The notes under the pieces are model-generated. The model did not search any database and was not told the DNA's origin. It worked only from the letters and a program-made list of their open reading frames with translations. 64,000 bases of DNA, taken from NCBI RefSeq assembly GCF_001742145.1, contig NZ_CP015749.1, positions 372,001 through 436,000 of the forward strand, given 5' to 3'. Within the stretch, counting starts at the first letter, position 1. Every line of letters starts with the position of its first letter. Position numbers and translations under genes: made by a program. Positions 47,880 through 58,975 of the stretch are shown piece after piece. The stretch comes from Pectobacterium parmentieri (GTDB lineage Bacteria; Pseudomonadota; Gammaproteobacteria; Enterobacterales; Enterobacteriaceae).

Positions 47880-48326
47880 ATGCATCGATTAGATGAATTA
47901 GGCAGACAGCTCAATCACCTCGATAACTTGTTTCAACAATGGATGAAGAAGCTAGGTTTTAATCAGAATGCCTTTGCGGTTCTGCATTCTTTGGCGGTAT
48001 CTCCAGATGGAAAATGTACGCAAAAATATATTTGTGAGCGATGGAGCTTGCCTAAGCAAACGGTGTTTAGCATCTGCAAGTTATTCAAAGAACAAGGTCT
48101 GATTGACATCGCTGAAAGCGAACACGACAAGCGAGAAAAGATCCTGACGCTAACAGAACTGGGGAAAAAACGCACTCAGCCGATTTTGACGCAATCGCAG
48201 ATATTAAGTGAACGTGCTTTCGGGGCTTTGGGTCAGGAACAAACGCAGCAACTTTTCTCTAATTTAGAGGGGTTTTGCAGGGTGTTTGAACAAGAGATGG
48301 ATAATGTGCCTGGGCGTAGTGAGTAG
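47880..48326 (+). CDS. MarR family transcriptional regulator
   Basis: A 148 aa winged-helix protein. Helix 3-4 and the recognition helix read QKYICERWSLPKQTVFSICKLFKEQGLIDI (about residues 49-78), followed by the beta-wing SEHDKREKILTLTELGKK with the conserved DxR-type turn, and dimerisation helices at both ends. AGGA lies 8 bases upstream of the ATG. It is 220 bp behind the exported amidohydrolase on the same strand and probably senses a related small molecule; this is inferred from position only. Confidence 0.86.
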   Translation: MHRLDELGRQLNHLDNLFQQWMKKLGFNQNAFAVLHSLAVSPDGKCTQKYICERWSLPKQTVFSICKLFKEQGLIDIAESEHDKREKILTLTELGKKRTQPILTQSQILSERAFGALGQEQTQQLFSNLEGFCRVFEQEMDNVPGRSE

Positions 48327-48418
48327 TCGCACAGCCTTCTCGTACTGGCGATTGGGTCAGCTTGATATCAATGCTATGCTTGCCGCCATTATTGTTGGCT
48401 TCAAGGGCGAGAAACCGC

Positions 48419-48769
48419 ATGAGTAGAGAGAATCAGGTTCGTCAGTCATTATTCGATATTGAGCGCGCATTGAGAGAAAGTCCTTTCTGGCAGGTTGTCC
48501 CACCGGAAGATGAGGCGTTTAACAGCACTGAGCCTTTCAGCCTTGATACCATGCGACCAGAAGAATGGTTGCAGTGGGTTTTTTTGCCGCGCATGCATGC
48601 TTTGTTGGACAGCGATTTAGCGTTGCCTGCCGAGCTGGCACTGCTGCCTTATTTTGAAGACGCGTTAGAAGGTTCGCCGGAACAGACGGCGGCGGTCTTT
48701 TTGCGTCTCAAGCAGCTCGATGAGTTATTCAACCCCGATGTACAGGATGGCGCAGTGCACGATGCTTGA
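48419..48769 (+). CDS. yqcC: YqcC family protein (DUF446)
   Basis: A 116 aa acidic protein (E. coli 109) beginning MSRENQVRQSLFDIERALRE and containing PEEWLQWVFLPRMHALLD. The family has a helical fold and no established activity. I chose the ATG at 48419, the family start; the frame extends upstream to 48362 without similarity. It overlaps truC by 8 bases in the conserved yqcC-truC-yqcA order. Confidence 0.92.
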   Translation: MSRENQVRQSLFDIERALRESPFWQVVPPEDEAFNSTEPFSLDTMRPEEWLQWVFLPRMHALLDSDLALPAELALLPYFEDALEGSPEQTAAVFLRLKQLDELFNPDVQDGAVHDA

Positions 48770-49547
48770 GATTATTTATCAGGATGAGCATCTGGTTGCC
48801 GTCAATAAACCGAGTGGCTGGCTGGTGCATCGTAGTTGGTTGGATCGCAAAGAAAAGGTCGTGGTGATGCAGACCGTGCGCGATCAAATTGGTCAGCATG
48901 TGTATACCGTTCATCGCCTCGACAGGCCGACATCCGGTGTGTTGCTGCTCGCGCTGTCCAGCGAAGTGGCGCGTGCGCTATCCCAGCAGTTTGAATCGCA
49001 CCAGATGCAGAAAATGTATCATGCCGTTGTGCGGGGCTATGTGCTGGATGACGGCGTGATTGACTACGCGCTCACCGAAGAGTTGGACAAGATTGCCGAT
49101 AAATTTGCCAATCCTGATAAAGCACCGCAGCCTGCCGTTACGCATTACCGCGCTTTAGCACAGGCTGAGATGCCGGTTGCCATCGGTCGTTACCCTACGG
49201 CGCGCTACAGTTTGATGGAGCTGAAGCCGCAGACCGGGCGTAAACATCAGCTACGCCGTCACATGTCACATCTTCACCATCCGATTATCGGCGATACCGC
49301 CCACGGCGACCTGCGACACAATCGTGGTATGGAAACGCACTTCTCCTGCGGCAGGCTCATGCTGCATGCCAGCGAGTTACAGTTGAATCATCCCGTGAGC
49401 GGGCAGCCATTAACGTTGCAGGCACGCTGGGATGCACCGTGGCAGGGGGTGATGAGGCAGTTTGGCTGGCAAGGGATTCTCCCTGAGTTTGAAGGGGTTG
49501 AGTTTCTTGCAGAGTCAGGTCAGGATAGCGGGAATCTCGTCGAGTAA
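48762..49547 (+). CDS. truC: tRNA pseudouridine-65 synthase
   Basis: TruC isomerises U65 of tRNA-Ile1 and tRNA-Asp to pseudouridine. It belongs to the RluA family: the catalytic Asp is in VHRLDRPTSGVLLLAL and the supporting motif is LKPQTGRKHQLRRHMSH. Starting at ATG 48762 (MLEIIYQDEHLVAVNKPSG) gives 261 aa, against 260 in E. coli. It overlaps the yqcC stop by 8 bases. Confidence 0.96.
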   Translation: MLEIIYQDEHLVAVNKPSGWLVHRSWLDRKEKVVVMQTVRDQIGQHVYTVHRLDRPTSGVLLLALSSEVARALSQQFESHQMQKMYHAVVRGYVLDDGVIDYALTEELDKIADKFANPDKAPQPAVTHYRALAQAEMPVAIGRYPTARYSLMELKPQTGRKHQLRRHMSHLHHPIIGDTAHGDLRHNRGMETHFSCGRLMLHASELQLNHPVSGQPLTLQARWDAPWQGVMRQFGWQGILPEFEGVEFLAESGQDSGNLVE

Positions 49548-49625
49548 TACCTGTCTTATCACTGCTGTATTACTTTTGTATTACTTTTATATCAAACATT
49601 TCGAATTAAAAAGGGAGTCAGAAGC

Positions 49626-50081
49626 ATGGCGCAGATTGGTATTTTTGTTGGTACGGTCTACGGAAATGCATTGCTGGTGGCCGAAGAAGCGGAAAATATT
49701 CTCAAAGATCGTGGCCACGAGGTGAAGGTCTTTGAGGATGCGACGCTGGGATCCTGGCTGGACTACCGTGAACATGCTGTTTTAGTCGTCACGTCAACGA
49801 CAGGGCAGGGCCAACTGCCTGATTCTATTGTTCCGCTTTACGCGGCTCTGCGGGAGAAAGGCGGTTATCAGCCCACGTTGCGCTATGGCGTCATTGCGCT
49901 GGGTGACAGCAGCTACCCGAATTTCTGTGCGGGTGGTCATCTTTTCGATGCGTTATTGCAGGAAATAGGTGCTAAACGCCTGGGCGATGTTTTGGATATT
50001 GATGCGGTCGAAAATCCTGAACCTGAAGTCATTTCATGCCCGTGGGTCGAAGAATGGGCCGATTTGGTTGATGCCCAGTGA
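49626..50081 (+). CDS. yqcA: YqcA flavodoxin-like protein
   Basis: A 151 aa short-chain flavodoxin of the MioC/YqcA group. The FMN phosphate loop is at [18 protein letters not shown] (residues 5-22) and the isoalloxazine loops are [14 protein letters not shown] and [14 protein letters not shown]. It carries one electron for an unknown partner. The AAGGGAGTCAGAAGC site precedes the ATG. A strong terminator ends the unit, and conserved synteny with E. coli ends here. Confidence 0.94.
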   Translation: MAQIGIFVGTVYGNALLVAEEAENILKDRGHEVKVFEDATLGSWLDYREHAVLVVTSTTGQGQLPDSIVPLYAALREKGGYQPTLRYGVIALGDSSYPNFCAGGHLFDALLQEIGAKRLGDVLDIDAVENPEPEVISCPWVEEWADLVDAQ

Positions 50082-50098
50082 TGTCGTACTGAGATAAG

Positions 50099-50126
50099 AA
50101 ACGGGAGCTAATACGGCTCCCGTTTT
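50099..50126 (+). terminator. Rho-independent terminator after yqcA
   Basis: The 8-bp stem ACGGGAGC / GCTCCCGT is followed by TTTTCGTT, 20 bases after the yqcA stop. Confidence 0.85.
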
Positions 50127-50185
50127 CGTTGCTGCCTATTATCGCCGTGTGTTCTAGCGACGATGGCATTTAGAGACGATCGTGT

Positions 50186-50575
50186 TTAGCGATTCTTAGT
50201 CAACTTCTCTAAATCGGCTTCGATTTCGCTAATTTTGTGCGAAACGACGCTTTCCAGATGACGCAGATCGTCGAGGATTTTGCGTTTCAGATCGACTTCA
50301 ACCTGCTCCTGCTGACAAATCTTATCTAGTTCATCAATCACATAACGCAGGTTTGGGCTGATCTCGTTGATCTCTTTATAGCCCTGTCCGCTGTTGTCGG
50401 CCACGATGGTCTTGCGCTGGCGTGGATATTTGAACTTCACGCTTTTAGCAAAAAACTCGCCCTTATCCTTACGGAAATAGATCTTCAGGATGTCGTTATT
50501 GGCTTCCTGACGCAGGCTATAGCGATCGATATCATCGGGATTGGTAATGCCCAGGCTTTTTAGATTGTCATACAT
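50186..50575 (-). CDS. yaeH: YaeH family protein (DUF3461)
   Basis: A 129 aa soluble protein (E. coli 128) starting [25 protein letters not shown], with a charged helical C-terminal half likely to form a coiled coil (residues 85-125). Function unknown. The open frame continues 13 codons upstream, but that stretch is the dapD terminator, so the ATG at 50575 is the true start. It is downstream of dapD on the minus strand, as in E. coli. Confidence 0.93.
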   Translation of the reverse strand: MYDNLKSLGITNPDDIDRYSLRQEANNDILKIYFRKDKGEFFAKSVKFKYPRQRKTIVADNSGQGYKEINEISPNLRYVIDELDKICQQEQVEVDLKRKILDDLRHLESVVSHKISEIEADLEKLTKNR

Positions 50576-50592
50576 AGCGTCACCTTCTCGGT

Positions 50593-50624
50593 AAAAAAAC
50601 GGCGGGTTAATCACCCGCCGTTTT
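50593..50624 (-). terminator. Rho-independent terminator after dapD
   Basis: On the minus strand the stem ACGGCGGGT / ACCCGCCGT with a 5-nt loop is followed by seven T, directly after the dapD stop and before yaeH. Some read-through into yaeH is possible. Confidence 0.9.
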
Positions 50625-50628
50625 CAGT

Positions 50629-51456
50629 TTAGTCGATGGAGCGTAATAACTCATTGATGCCCACTTTACCGCGGGTTTTCGCATCCACTTTCTTCACAAT
50701 GATGGCACAGTACATGCTGTGGCTACCATCTTTGGACGGCAGGTTGCCGGAAACCACGACGGAGCCAGCGGGCACTCGGCCATAGTGAATTTCACCGGTT
50801 TCACGATCGTAAATACGAGTGCTTTGGCTGATGAACACGCCCATGGAGATGACCGAACCTTCTTCAACGACAACGCCTTCTACTACTTCAGAACGCGCAC
50901 CGATGAAGCAGTTGTCTTCAATGATGGTTGGGTTAGCCTGTAACGGTTCCAAAACGCCACCGATACCGACACCGCCGGACAGGTGAACATTTTTACCGAT
51001 TTGGGCGCAGGAACCAACGGTTACCCACGTATCCACCATAGTGCCTTCGTCGACATAAGCACCGATGTTGACGTAAGACGGCATCAGCACGGTATTACGT
51101 GCGATATAGGCACCGCGACGCACGCTGGCTGGCGGTGCAACGCGCACGCCTTCACGCTGGAAACGCGCTTCATCATAGTCAGCAAATTTCATTGGCACTT
51201 TGTCGAAAAAGCGTGTTTCTCCGCCTTCGATAAGGTGGTTATCATTAATACGGAAAGAGAGCAGCACGGCTTTCTTCAGCCACTGATGGGTAACCCACTG
51301 GCCGTCGATTTTTTCTGCAACGCGCAGGGCGCCGCTATCTAACAGGCTGATGGCCTGAGTAACGGCTTCACGCGTGACGGTGTCTGCGTTTGCCGGAGTG
51401 ATTTCTGCGCGGCGCTCGAAAGCCGTTTCAATGATGTTCTGTAATTGTTGGTGCAT
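50629..51456 (-). CDS. dapD: Tetrahydrodipicolinate N-succinyltransferase
   Basis: DapD succinylates tetrahydrodipicolinate in the diaminopimelate/lysine pathway, supplying peptidoglycan and lysine. At 275 aa it has the N-terminal helical domain and a left-handed beta-helix built from hexapeptide repeats (for example [19 protein letters not shown] and [20 protein letters not shown]). One residue longer than E. coli owing to His2. It follows glnD by 28 bases. Confidence 0.97.
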   Translation of the reverse strand: MHQQLQNIIETAFERRAEITPANADTVTREAVTQAISLLDSGALRVAEKIDGQWVTHQWLKKAVLLSFRINDNHLIEGGETRFFDKVPMKFADYDEARFQREGVRVAPPASVRRGAYIARNTVLMPSYVNIGAYVDEGTMVDTWVTVGSCAQIGKNVHLSGGVGIGGVLEPLQANPTIIEDNCFIGARSEVVEGVVVEEGSVISMGVFISQSTRIYDRETGEIHYGRVPAGSVVVSGNLPSKDGSHSMYCAIIVKKVDAKTRGKVGINELLRSID

Positions 51457-51484
51457 CCTGATTTCTCTTTCCTGATTGTAAAAA

Positions 51485-54196
51485 TTAACTCAATGGTACT
51501 TTATCGTTTGGGTTAAGGGCTTCTGTCAACCGTTCTTGCAATTTAAGGCGCAAATCCGGCTTCAATGCTCGCCTGTCGCTGTCGGCCAGGATGAAAAGAT
51601 CTTCCACCCGTTCGCCGATTGTCGAAATACGTGCGCCATGCAGCGACAGATTAAGATCGGCAAAAATCTCGCCGATTCGTGCCAACAGCCCCGGTTGATC
51701 GAGTGCGCTGAGCTCCATGTAGCTGCGTCTGTCCGTATGCGTCGGCAGGAAGTTGACTTCGGTTGGCACGCTGAAGTGACGTAGTTTAGGCGACGGCCTA
51801 CGCACCCGTGGATGCTGGTAGTGTCGGTGGGTCAGCGACTGCTCCAGCGCCTGGCGTATCATTTCATGCCGATCCTGCGCCAGCGGGCTGCCATCCGGTT
51901 CTAGCACGATAAACGTATCCATCGCCATGCCGTCGCGGCTGGTAAAAATCTGTGCGTCGTGCACGCTGAGGTTACGTCGGTCTAATTCACCGGCGACGGC
52001 CGCGAAAAGATAAGGCCTGTCCGGGCTCCAGATAAAAATCTCGGTGCCGCCACGACTGGCCTGATGGCTGATTAGCACCAGCGGTTTGTCGGTATCATGC
52101 TCCAGCAGGTGGCGCGCGTGCCAGGCAAGCTGGTTCGGTGAGTGGCGCAGGAAATAATCGGCCCGACAGCGGCTCCAGATGTGGTGCAACGCCTCTTCGT
52201 CAATGTTATCCATGCGCAGCAGAGCCAGCGCCTGCAAGCGATGATGCCGGACGCGTTCACGTAAATCCGGCGTATTTTGCATGCCACGGCGTAGCTGTTT
52301 CTCGGTAGCAAAATAGAGTTCCCGCAACAGACTCTGCTTCCAACTGTTCCACAGCGTTTCATTAGTGGCGCAGATATCCGCAACCGTCAGGCTGACCAGA
52401 TAGCGTAAGCGGGTTTCGCTTTGTACTTCCGTAGCAAATTGCTGAATAACCGTGGGATCTTGAATATCGCGGCGCTGTGCGGTGACGGACATCAGCAAGT
52501 GGCAGCGTACCAGCCAGGACACCAACTGGGCTTCGCGCGAGTTCAGCCCGTGCAGCGCGGTAAATTCCAGTACGTCCTGCGCACCCAATTCAGAGTGATC
52601 GCCCCCACGGCCTTTGGCGATATCGTGGAACAGCGCGGCCAGCAGTAATAATTCAGGCTGAGGCAGGCGAGGGTAGAGCTCTACGCACAGCGGATGCAGT
52701 GGTCGCGTATTCTCGTCGGCGAAGCTTTCCAGCTTGAGCAGAACGCGGATCGTGTGCTCATCCACCGTATAGGCGTGAAACAGATCGAACTGCATCTGAC
52801 CAACAATATTCCCCCATAGCGGCATATAGGCCCACAGCACGCTATGACGGTGCATCGGCAGCAGCGCACGGCTTACCGCATGCGGATGGCGCAGAATATT
52901 CATGAACAACTGGCGCGCTTCTGGGATGGTACAAAGCGGGCTGGCGAGATGGCGACGTGCATGGCGCAACTGGCGCAATGTGGTGGAATAAATGCCGCTG
53001 ATGTCGCGGTTGCGCACCATCAGGTAGAACATACGCATGATGGCTTCTGGCTTTTTGATAAACAAGTTTTCATCACGCAGGTCTACCAGATTGCCGCGTA
53101 GCTGGAATTCATCGTCTATCGGGCGGGGTTTTTCACTCGCATCCAGCGCCAGAATCGCTTCGTCAAAGAGTTGTAACAGCATCTGGTTCAACTCGCTGAC
53201 GCGACGCGTCATGCGGTAGAAGTCTTTCATCATTCGCTCGACTGGCGTGTTACCTTCGCCCTGATACTGCAACAGTTGCGCGACGTTAAGCTGTCTGTCG
53301 AACAGCAGTCGGTTGTCGTAACGCGGCAGGATCAGGTGCAGAGCGAAGCGGATACGCCACAAAAAGCTCTGGCATTCGTTAAGCTCTTTACGCTCGGCCT
53401 CTGTCAGAAAGCCGAAACCCACCATTTCGTTGAGCGACGTTGCGCCGAAGTGGCGTCTTGCTACCCACAGCAGCGTATGAATATCGCGTAGCCCACCTGG
53501 ACTGCTCTTGATATCGGGTTCCAGGTTGTAGCTGGTGCTGTGATAGCGTTGATGGCGTTCCTGTTGTTCGATAATTTTTGCTGGGAAAAACGTGGAGGAC
53601 GGCCAAAATTCATCACTGAAGACGTGTTTTTGCAGCGTGAGAAATAGGGCAACATCGCCGCATATCATGCGGGATTCAATCAGGTTGGTCGCGACAGAGA
53701 TATCCGCACGCCCTTCTTGCAAGCACTCTTCCAACGTTCTGACGCTATGGCCGACTTCCAGCTTTAAATCCCACAGTAGGGTAATGAATTGGCCGACGCG
53801 CTGGGAATGTTCTTCACTAAGTTCTGTCTGGCTCAATACCAGCACGTCGATATCGGAAAGTGGGTGCAATTCACCGCGGCCATACCCACCAACCGCAACG
53901 AGTGCGGTTTGTGCAATATTCTCAAAACCGTGGAAGTACCACAGCCGCTGCAACAGGCGATCGATGAATAAGGTTCTGGCATCAATCAGCTTTTCCGCAC
54001 TGACGCCGGAACGAAATTCTGAACCGAGCCAGAGCTGGAATAGCTCCAACTGCTGTTTCAACGCCTGACAGTTCAACATGTCATCGGCGTAGGTCAGCGG
54101 TGAAGCAGGGGGCTGTGCTGCAATGGCGTCTACAGGGCTGTCGGGTGAGGACGCATCAGGTGGCGTCTTGTCTGGTGAAAAGCGTTTATCTGTCAT
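51485..54196 (-). CDS. glnD: GlnD bifunctional uridylyltransferase/uridylyl-removing enzyme
   Basis: GlnD senses glutamine and modifies PII proteins, setting glutamine synthetase activity and NtrC signalling. The nucleotidyltransferase motif [17 protein letters not shown] is near residue 100. The HD hydrolase site [17 protein letters not shown] is near 522, and two ACT domains lie at the C-terminus ([39 protein letters not shown]). The ATG at 54196 gives 903 aa; the N-terminal 40 residues, rich in Pro, Asp and Ser, differ from E. coli and the exact start is uncertain. Confidence 0.95.
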   Translation of the reverse strand: MTDKRFSPDKTPPDASSPDSPVDAIAAQPPASPLTYADDMLNCQALKQQLELFQLWLGSEFRSGVSAEKLIDARTLFIDRLLQRLWYFHGFENIAQTALVAVGGYGRGELHPLSDIDVLVLSQTELSEEHSQRVGQFITLLWDLKLEVGHSVRTLEECLQEGRADISVATNLIESRMICGDVALFLTLQKHVFSDEFWPSSTFFPAKIIEQQERHQRYHSTSYNLEPDIKSSPGGLRDIHTLLWVARRHFGATSLNEMVGFGFLTEAERKELNECQSFLWRIRFALHLILPRYDNRLLFDRQLNVAQLLQYQGEGNTPVERMMKDFYRMTRRVSELNQMLLQLFDEAILALDASEKPRPIDDEFQLRGNLVDLRDENLFIKKPEAIMRMFYLMVRNRDISGIYSTTLRQLRHARRHLASPLCTIPEARQLFMNILRHPHAVSRALLPMHRHSVLWAYMPLWGNIVGQMQFDLFHAYTVDEHTIRVLLKLESFADENTRPLHPLCVELYPRLPQPELLLLAALFHDIAKGRGGDHSELGAQDVLEFTALHGLNSREAQLVSWLVRCHLLMSVTAQRRDIQDPTVIQQFATEVQSETRLRYLVSLTVADICATNETLWNSWKQSLLRELYFATEKQLRRGMQNTPDLRERVRHHRLQALALLRMDNIDEEALHHIWSRCRADYFLRHSPNQLAWHARHLLEHDTDKPLVLISHQASRGGTEIFIWSPDRPYLFAAVAGELDRRNLSVHDAQIFTSRDGMAMDTFIVLEPDGSPLAQDRHEMIRQALEQSLTHRHYQHPRVRRPSPKLRHFSVPTEVNFLPTHTDRRSYMELSALDQPGLLARIGEIFADLNLSLHGARISTIGERVEDLFILADSDRRALKPDLRLKLQERLTEALNPNDKVPLS

Positions 54197-54278
54197 AGCG
54201 CAGCCCATAAAAAAACGCAGAGCGCGTTTCTCAACGTCGCTTGCGACGGCCCGGAGGGGGCGTGCTTTCTGCACGCCA

Positions 54279-54303
54279 TAAAAAAGCCGGCATTTGCCGG
54301 CTT
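54279..54303 (-). terminator. Terminator between map and glnD
   Basis: On the minus strand the stem AGCCGGC / GCCGGCT with a 4-nt loop is followed by six T, a few bases after the map stop. glnD then needs its own promoter or read-through. Confidence 0.85.
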
Positions 54304-54308
54304 AGTGT

Positions 54309-55103
54309 TTACTGCTCATGAGTGATGATGTTGGGGATAGTGTCATCCTTTCGCAACGTCATTATTTCGCAGCCGTTATCGGTTACCACAATAGTATGCT
54401 CGTACTGTGCCGACAAGCTACGATCTTTGGTTTTTACCGTCCAACCGTCTTTCATTGTACGGATGCGGTAATCACCTGCGTTAAGCATGGGCTCGATCGT
54501 AAAGGCCATTCCCGCCTGCAACACCACGCCGCCGTCATCTGCATCGTAGTGCAGAACTTGCGGTTCTTCGTGGAAGCCCTTGCCGATGCCGTGGCCACAA
54601 TACTCACGTACTACAGAGAAGTTGTTCCCTTCCGCAAACTGCTGGATCGCTTTGCCCAAGGTGCGCAGGCGAATCCCCGGCTTAACCATCTTCAGTGCCA
54701 GATAGAGGCTTTCCTGTGTGATGCGGCAGAGACGCTCACCCAGAATGGTAGGCTTGCCCGCGATAAACATGGTTGACGTATCGCCGTGGAAGCCGTCTTT
54801 GATCACGGTGACGTCGATGTTGACGATATCGCCGTCTTTCAGGATCCGCTCTTCGCTAGGGATGCCGTGACATACCACTTCATTGATGGAAATGCAGACG
54901 GATTTCGGGAAACCGTGGTAGCCCAGGCAAGCAGAAATAGCCTGCTGCTTGTTGGTGATGTGATCGTGACAGATTCGGTCTAACTCGGCGGTACTCACGC
55001 CGGGTACGACGTGAGGTTCGATGATTTCCAGGACTTCGGCAGCCAGACGACCAGCTACGCGCATTTTTTCGATGTCTTCAGGGGTTTTGATTGAAATTGC
55101 CAT
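54309..55103 (-). CDS. map: Methionine aminopeptidase
   Basis: Map removes the N-terminal methionine from nascent proteins with small second residues. A 264 aa type I enzyme with metal ligands D97 and D108 in the NIDVTVIKDGFHGDTS region, the conserved YCGHGIGKGFHEEP, an Glu in FTIEPML and one in QYEHTIVVT. It is divergent from rpsB, as in E. coli. Confidence 0.98.
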   Translation of the reverse strand: MAISIKTPEDIEKMRVAGRLAAEVLEIIEPHVVPGVSTAELDRICHDHITNKQQAISACLGYHGFPKSVCISINEVVCHGIPSEERILKDGDIVNIDVTVIKDGFHGDTSTMFIAGKPTILGERLCRITQESLYLALKMVKPGIRLRTLGKAIQQFAEGNNFSVVREYCGHGIGKGFHEEPQVLHYDADDGGVVLQAGMAFTIEPMLNAGDYRIRTMKDGWTVKTKDRSLSAQYEHTIVVTDNGCEIMTLRKDDTIPNIITHEQ

Positions 55104-55230
55104 TGATAATTGTCCGCAGGTGCCTGCTAAGCACGAAAATTAAGAGCGATAACTAATAACTTATGTTACCAGCCATGCCGCTGGCTTGCCAAATTATCAT
55201 TCTGATTTGTAGACCATTGAATAACAAATG

Positions 55231-55260
55231 TTGGTGTCGTGGGGGGATTTATGGTATAAA
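55231..55260 (+). promoter_or_regulatory. rpsB promoter
   Basis: TTGGTG (55231-55236) and TATAAA (55255-55260) are separated by 18 bp, followed by the GC-rich discriminator GCGCGCCG typical of stringently controlled ribosomal promoters. The transcript would start near 55267. Confidence 0.75.
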
Positions 55261-55266
55261 GCGCGC

Positions 55267-56176
<910 letters not shown>

Positions 56177-56225
56177 TAAGTCTGGCTCGTTGAGCCCTTA
56201 TTAACCAGGTAGTACTAGTTTGGTT

Positions 56226-56250
56226 AGGGGCCTTTTTATGGCCCCTTTTT
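56226..56250 (+). terminator. rpsB-tsf intergenic attenuator
   Basis: The stem AGGGGCC / GGCCCCT with a 7-nt T-rich loop is followed by TTTT. It is likely a partial terminator setting the S2 to EF-Ts ratio. Confidence 0.8.
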
Positions 56251-56310
56251 CACTTTTAAAGCTGTTTGGTCGTGACGGCCGGGCAGAACAAATCTTCCGA
56301 GGATTTTAGA

Positions 56311-57162
56311 ATGGCTGAAATTACCGCATCCCTGGTAAAAGAGCTGCGTGAGCGTACCGCTGCAGGCATGATGGAATGTAAGAAAGCGCTGGTTGAAGCT
56401 AATGGCGACATCGAGCTGGCAATCGAAAACATGCGTAAATCTGGCGCGATTAAAGCGGCGAAGAAAGCAGGTAACGTTGCTGCTGATGGCGTGATCAAGA
56501 CTAAGATCGACGGTAACTACGCTGTGATCCTGGAAGTTAACTGCCAGACCGACTTCGTCGCTAAAGATGGTGGTTTCCAGGCGTTTGCTGACAAAGTGCT
56601 GGACGCTGCGGTTGTAGGCAAAATCACTGACGTCAACGTGCTGAAGGCGCAGTTCGAAGAAGAGCGTGTTGCACTGGTTGCTAAAATCGGTGAGAACATC
56701 AACATTCGCCGCGTTTCTGCTCTGGAAGGCGAAGTGCTGGGTAACTACCAACACGGTGCGCGCATCGGTGTTCTAGTTGCCGCTAAAGGCGCTGATGAAG
56801 AGCTGGTTAAGCACCTGGCTATGCACGTTGCTGCAAGCAAGCCTGAATTCGTTAAACCAGAAGACGTGTCTGCTGAAGTGGTAGAGAAAGAGTACCAGGT
56901 TCAGTTGGAAATCGCGATGCAGTCTGGCAAACCGAAAGAAATCGCAGAGAAAATGGTTGAAGGCCGTATGAAGAAATTCACCGGTGAAGTTTCTCTGACT
57001 GGCCAGCCTTTCGTTATGGATCCAGCTAAGTCTGTTGGCCAACTGCTGAAAGAGCACAACGCTGATGTGACTAACTTCATCCGTTTCGAAGTGGGTGAAG
57101 GCATTGAGAAAGTTGAGACTGACTTTGCTGCTGAAGTTGCAGCAATGAGTAAGCAGTCTTAA
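56311..57162 (+). CDS. tsf: Elongation factor Ts
   Basis: EF-Ts is the nucleotide exchange factor of EF-Tu. From the ATG at 56311 ([21 protein letters not shown]) the length is 283 aa, as in E. coli. The N-terminal TDFVAKD loop that contacts EF-Tu is present. The open frame extends 15 codons upstream through the attenuator region, which is not coding. Confidence 0.98.
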   Translation: MAEITASLVKELRERTAAGMMECKKALVEANGDIELAIENMRKSGAIKAAKKAGNVAADGVIKTKIDGNYAVILEVNCQTDFVAKDGGFQAFADKVLDAAVVGKITDVNVLKAQFEEERVALVAKIGENINIRRVSALEGEVLGNYQHGARIGVLVAAKGADEELVKHLAMHVAASKPEFVKPEDVSAEVVEKEYQVQLEIAMQSGKPKEIAEKMVEGRMKKFTGEVSLTGQPFVMDPAKSVGQLLKEHNADVTNFIRFEVGEGIEKVETDFAAEVAAMSKQS

Positions 57163-57173
57163 TAGTAAAAAAA

Positions 57174-57199
57174 GAGCCGCCAGTTGGCGGTTCCTTTTT
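57174..57199 (+). terminator. Rho-independent terminator after tsf
   Basis: The stem GAGCCGCC / GGCGGTTC (one G-T pair) around a 4-nt loop is followed by five T, 11 bases after the tsf stop. Confidence 0.85.
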
Positions 57200-57315
57200 A
57201 TCCAGCCCCAATAGTTTTAGTTCGCTTGGCTTCCTGCATTCAGGTAGGGGCCAGGTGGAATAGTGTTGATTTTTACAACCCCCAATACGACGACAGCCTG
57301 TAGGATAAGAACACC

Positions 57316-58041
57316 ATGGCAACCAATGCAAAACCCGTCTATCAACGAATCCTGCTGAAGCTCAGTGGCGAAGCTTTACAGGGAACTGAAGGTTTTGGTA
57401 TCGATGCGAGTATTCTGGATCGCATGGCTCAGGAAGTGAAAGAACTGGTTGAGTTAGGCATTCAGGTCGGTGTGGTTATCGGCGGTGGTAACCTGTTTCG
57501 TGGCGCGGGTCTGGCTAAAGCGGGTATGAACCGCGTTGTGGGCGACCACATGGGGATGCTGGCGACCGTCATGAATGGTCTGGCAATGCGTGATGCGTTG
57601 CACCGTGCCTATGTGAACGCTCGCCTGATGTCTGCGATCCCCCTGAATGGCGTTTGTGACAACTACAGTTGGGCGGAAGCAATCAGCCTGCTGCGTAATA
57701 ATCGCGTGGTGATTTTCTCCGCCGGAACCGGTAACCCTTTCTTTACTACGGATTCCGCAGCTTGTCTGCGCGGCATCGAGATTGAAGCGGATGTCGTATT
57801 GAAAGCGACCAAGGTCGATGGCGTCTATTCTGCCGATCCGGTACAAGATCCTTCTGCGACAATGTACGAAACGCTAACTTATCAAGATGTGCTAGAACGT
57901 GAACTGAAAGTGATGGATCTTGCTGCATTCACGCTGGCTCGTGACCATAATTTGCCGATCCGCGTTTTCAACATGAACAAACCTGGCGCACTGCGTCGCG
58001 TTGTCATGGGTGAAAAAGAAGGGACGTTAATCAGTCAGTAA
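57316..58041 (+). CDS. pyrH: UMP kinase
   Basis: PyrH phosphorylates UMP to UDP; the bacterial type is hexameric, activated by GTP and inhibited by UTP. At 241 aa it has the amino-acid-kinase motifs [39 protein letters not shown] and [13 protein letters not shown]. It lies in the conserved tsf-pyrH-frr order, with 153 bp containing a terminator before it. Confidence 0.98.
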   Translation: MATNAKPVYQRILLKLSGEALQGTEGFGIDASILDRMAQEVKELVELGIQVGVVIGGGNLFRGAGLAKAGMNRVVGDHMGMLATVMNGLAMRDALHRAYVNARLMSAIPLNGVCDNYSWAEAISLLRNNRVVIFSAGTGNPFFTTDSAACLRGIEIEADVVLKATKVDGVYSADPVQDPSATMYETLTYQDVLERELKVMDLAAFTLARDHNLPIRVFNMNKPGALRRVVMGEKEGTLISQ

Positions 58042-58166
58042 CTCAAGTTATGGGGTAATATATTGTCAGTATTGCTCCATACGCCAGCCAAGCGCTGGTA
58101 TTAATTATTCACCGGGCTATGTACTGACATGGCCTGCCAGGCAACCAGTTTTCAAGGGTTCACAAC

Positions 58167-58724
58167 GTGACTAATGAAATCAGAAAAGATGCTGAAACGC
58201 GCATGGACAAATGTGTTGAAGCGTTTAAAAACCAGATCAACAGAATCCGTACTGGCCGTGCATCGCCAAGTATTCTTGACGGCATTCAGGTTGAATACTA
58301 TGGCAGTGCAACGCCATTGCGCCAACTCGCTAACGTTGTGGTAGAAGATTCTCGCACGTTGGCCATTTCGGTATTCGATCGTTCACTGGGCCCAGCGGTC
58401 GAGAAAGCGATTATGGCTTCCGATCTCGGCCTGAACCCGTCTTCTGCGGGTACTGTAATCCGCGTTCCGTTGCCACCGCTGACGGAAGAACGTCGTAAAG
58501 ATCTGATCAAAGTGGTTCGTGGCGAAGCAGAACAGGGGCGTATCTCTGTACGCAACGTGCGCCGCGATGCTAACGACAAGTTTAAAGCATTGTTGAAAGA
58601 CAAAGCGATCAGTGAAGATGAAGAGCGTCGTGCTCAGGATGATGTGCAGAAATTGACTGATAACTTCATCAAGAAAGTGGACGTGGCACTGGCAGAAAAA
58701 GAAGCGGAGCTGATGGAGTTCTAA
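58167..58724 (+). CDS. frr: Ribosome recycling factor
   Basis: RRF, with EF-G, splits post-termination ribosomes. A 185 aa protein with the tRNA-like three-helix bundle motifs [19 protein letters not shown] and [14 protein letters not shown]. The start codon is GTG, as in E. coli, behind AAGGG. The 125-bp gap after pyrH may hold a promoter. Confidence 0.98.
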   Translation: MTNEIRKDAETRMDKCVEAFKNQINRIRTGRASPSILDGIQVEYYGSATPLRQLANVVVEDSRTLAISVFDRSLGPAVEKAIMASDLGLNPSSAGTVIRVPLPPLTEERRKDLIKVVRGEAEQGRISVRNVRRDANDKFKALLKDKAISEDEERRAQDDVQKLTDNFIKKVDVALAEKEAELMEF

Positions 58725-58975
58725 TCAGCCTGCTAGATAGTGCGTCGCAGGAAACTTGTGGGTTTGCCCCTTTTTTCGGCGGCGCTTTATTTTTATATAA
58801 TGCGCGTTATGTCATCAATGGGTGAAGGCTAGCCCCTCTGGGCAGTAAACAATTTTTTGCCATGTATATACCTGCAAGCGTCATGGCTGTGATCGATAGC
58901 AGAGATATATCATGGTAATCGTCTCAGACTCGTGTACCTTCCTGTCATCAAATCCGGTTATTCAGAGCATTTTTA

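Noticed and set aside
50576..50614. N-terminal extension of YaeH by 13 codons
   Set aside because: The extension would translate the dapD terminator hairpin; [10 protein letters not shown] is the conserved start.
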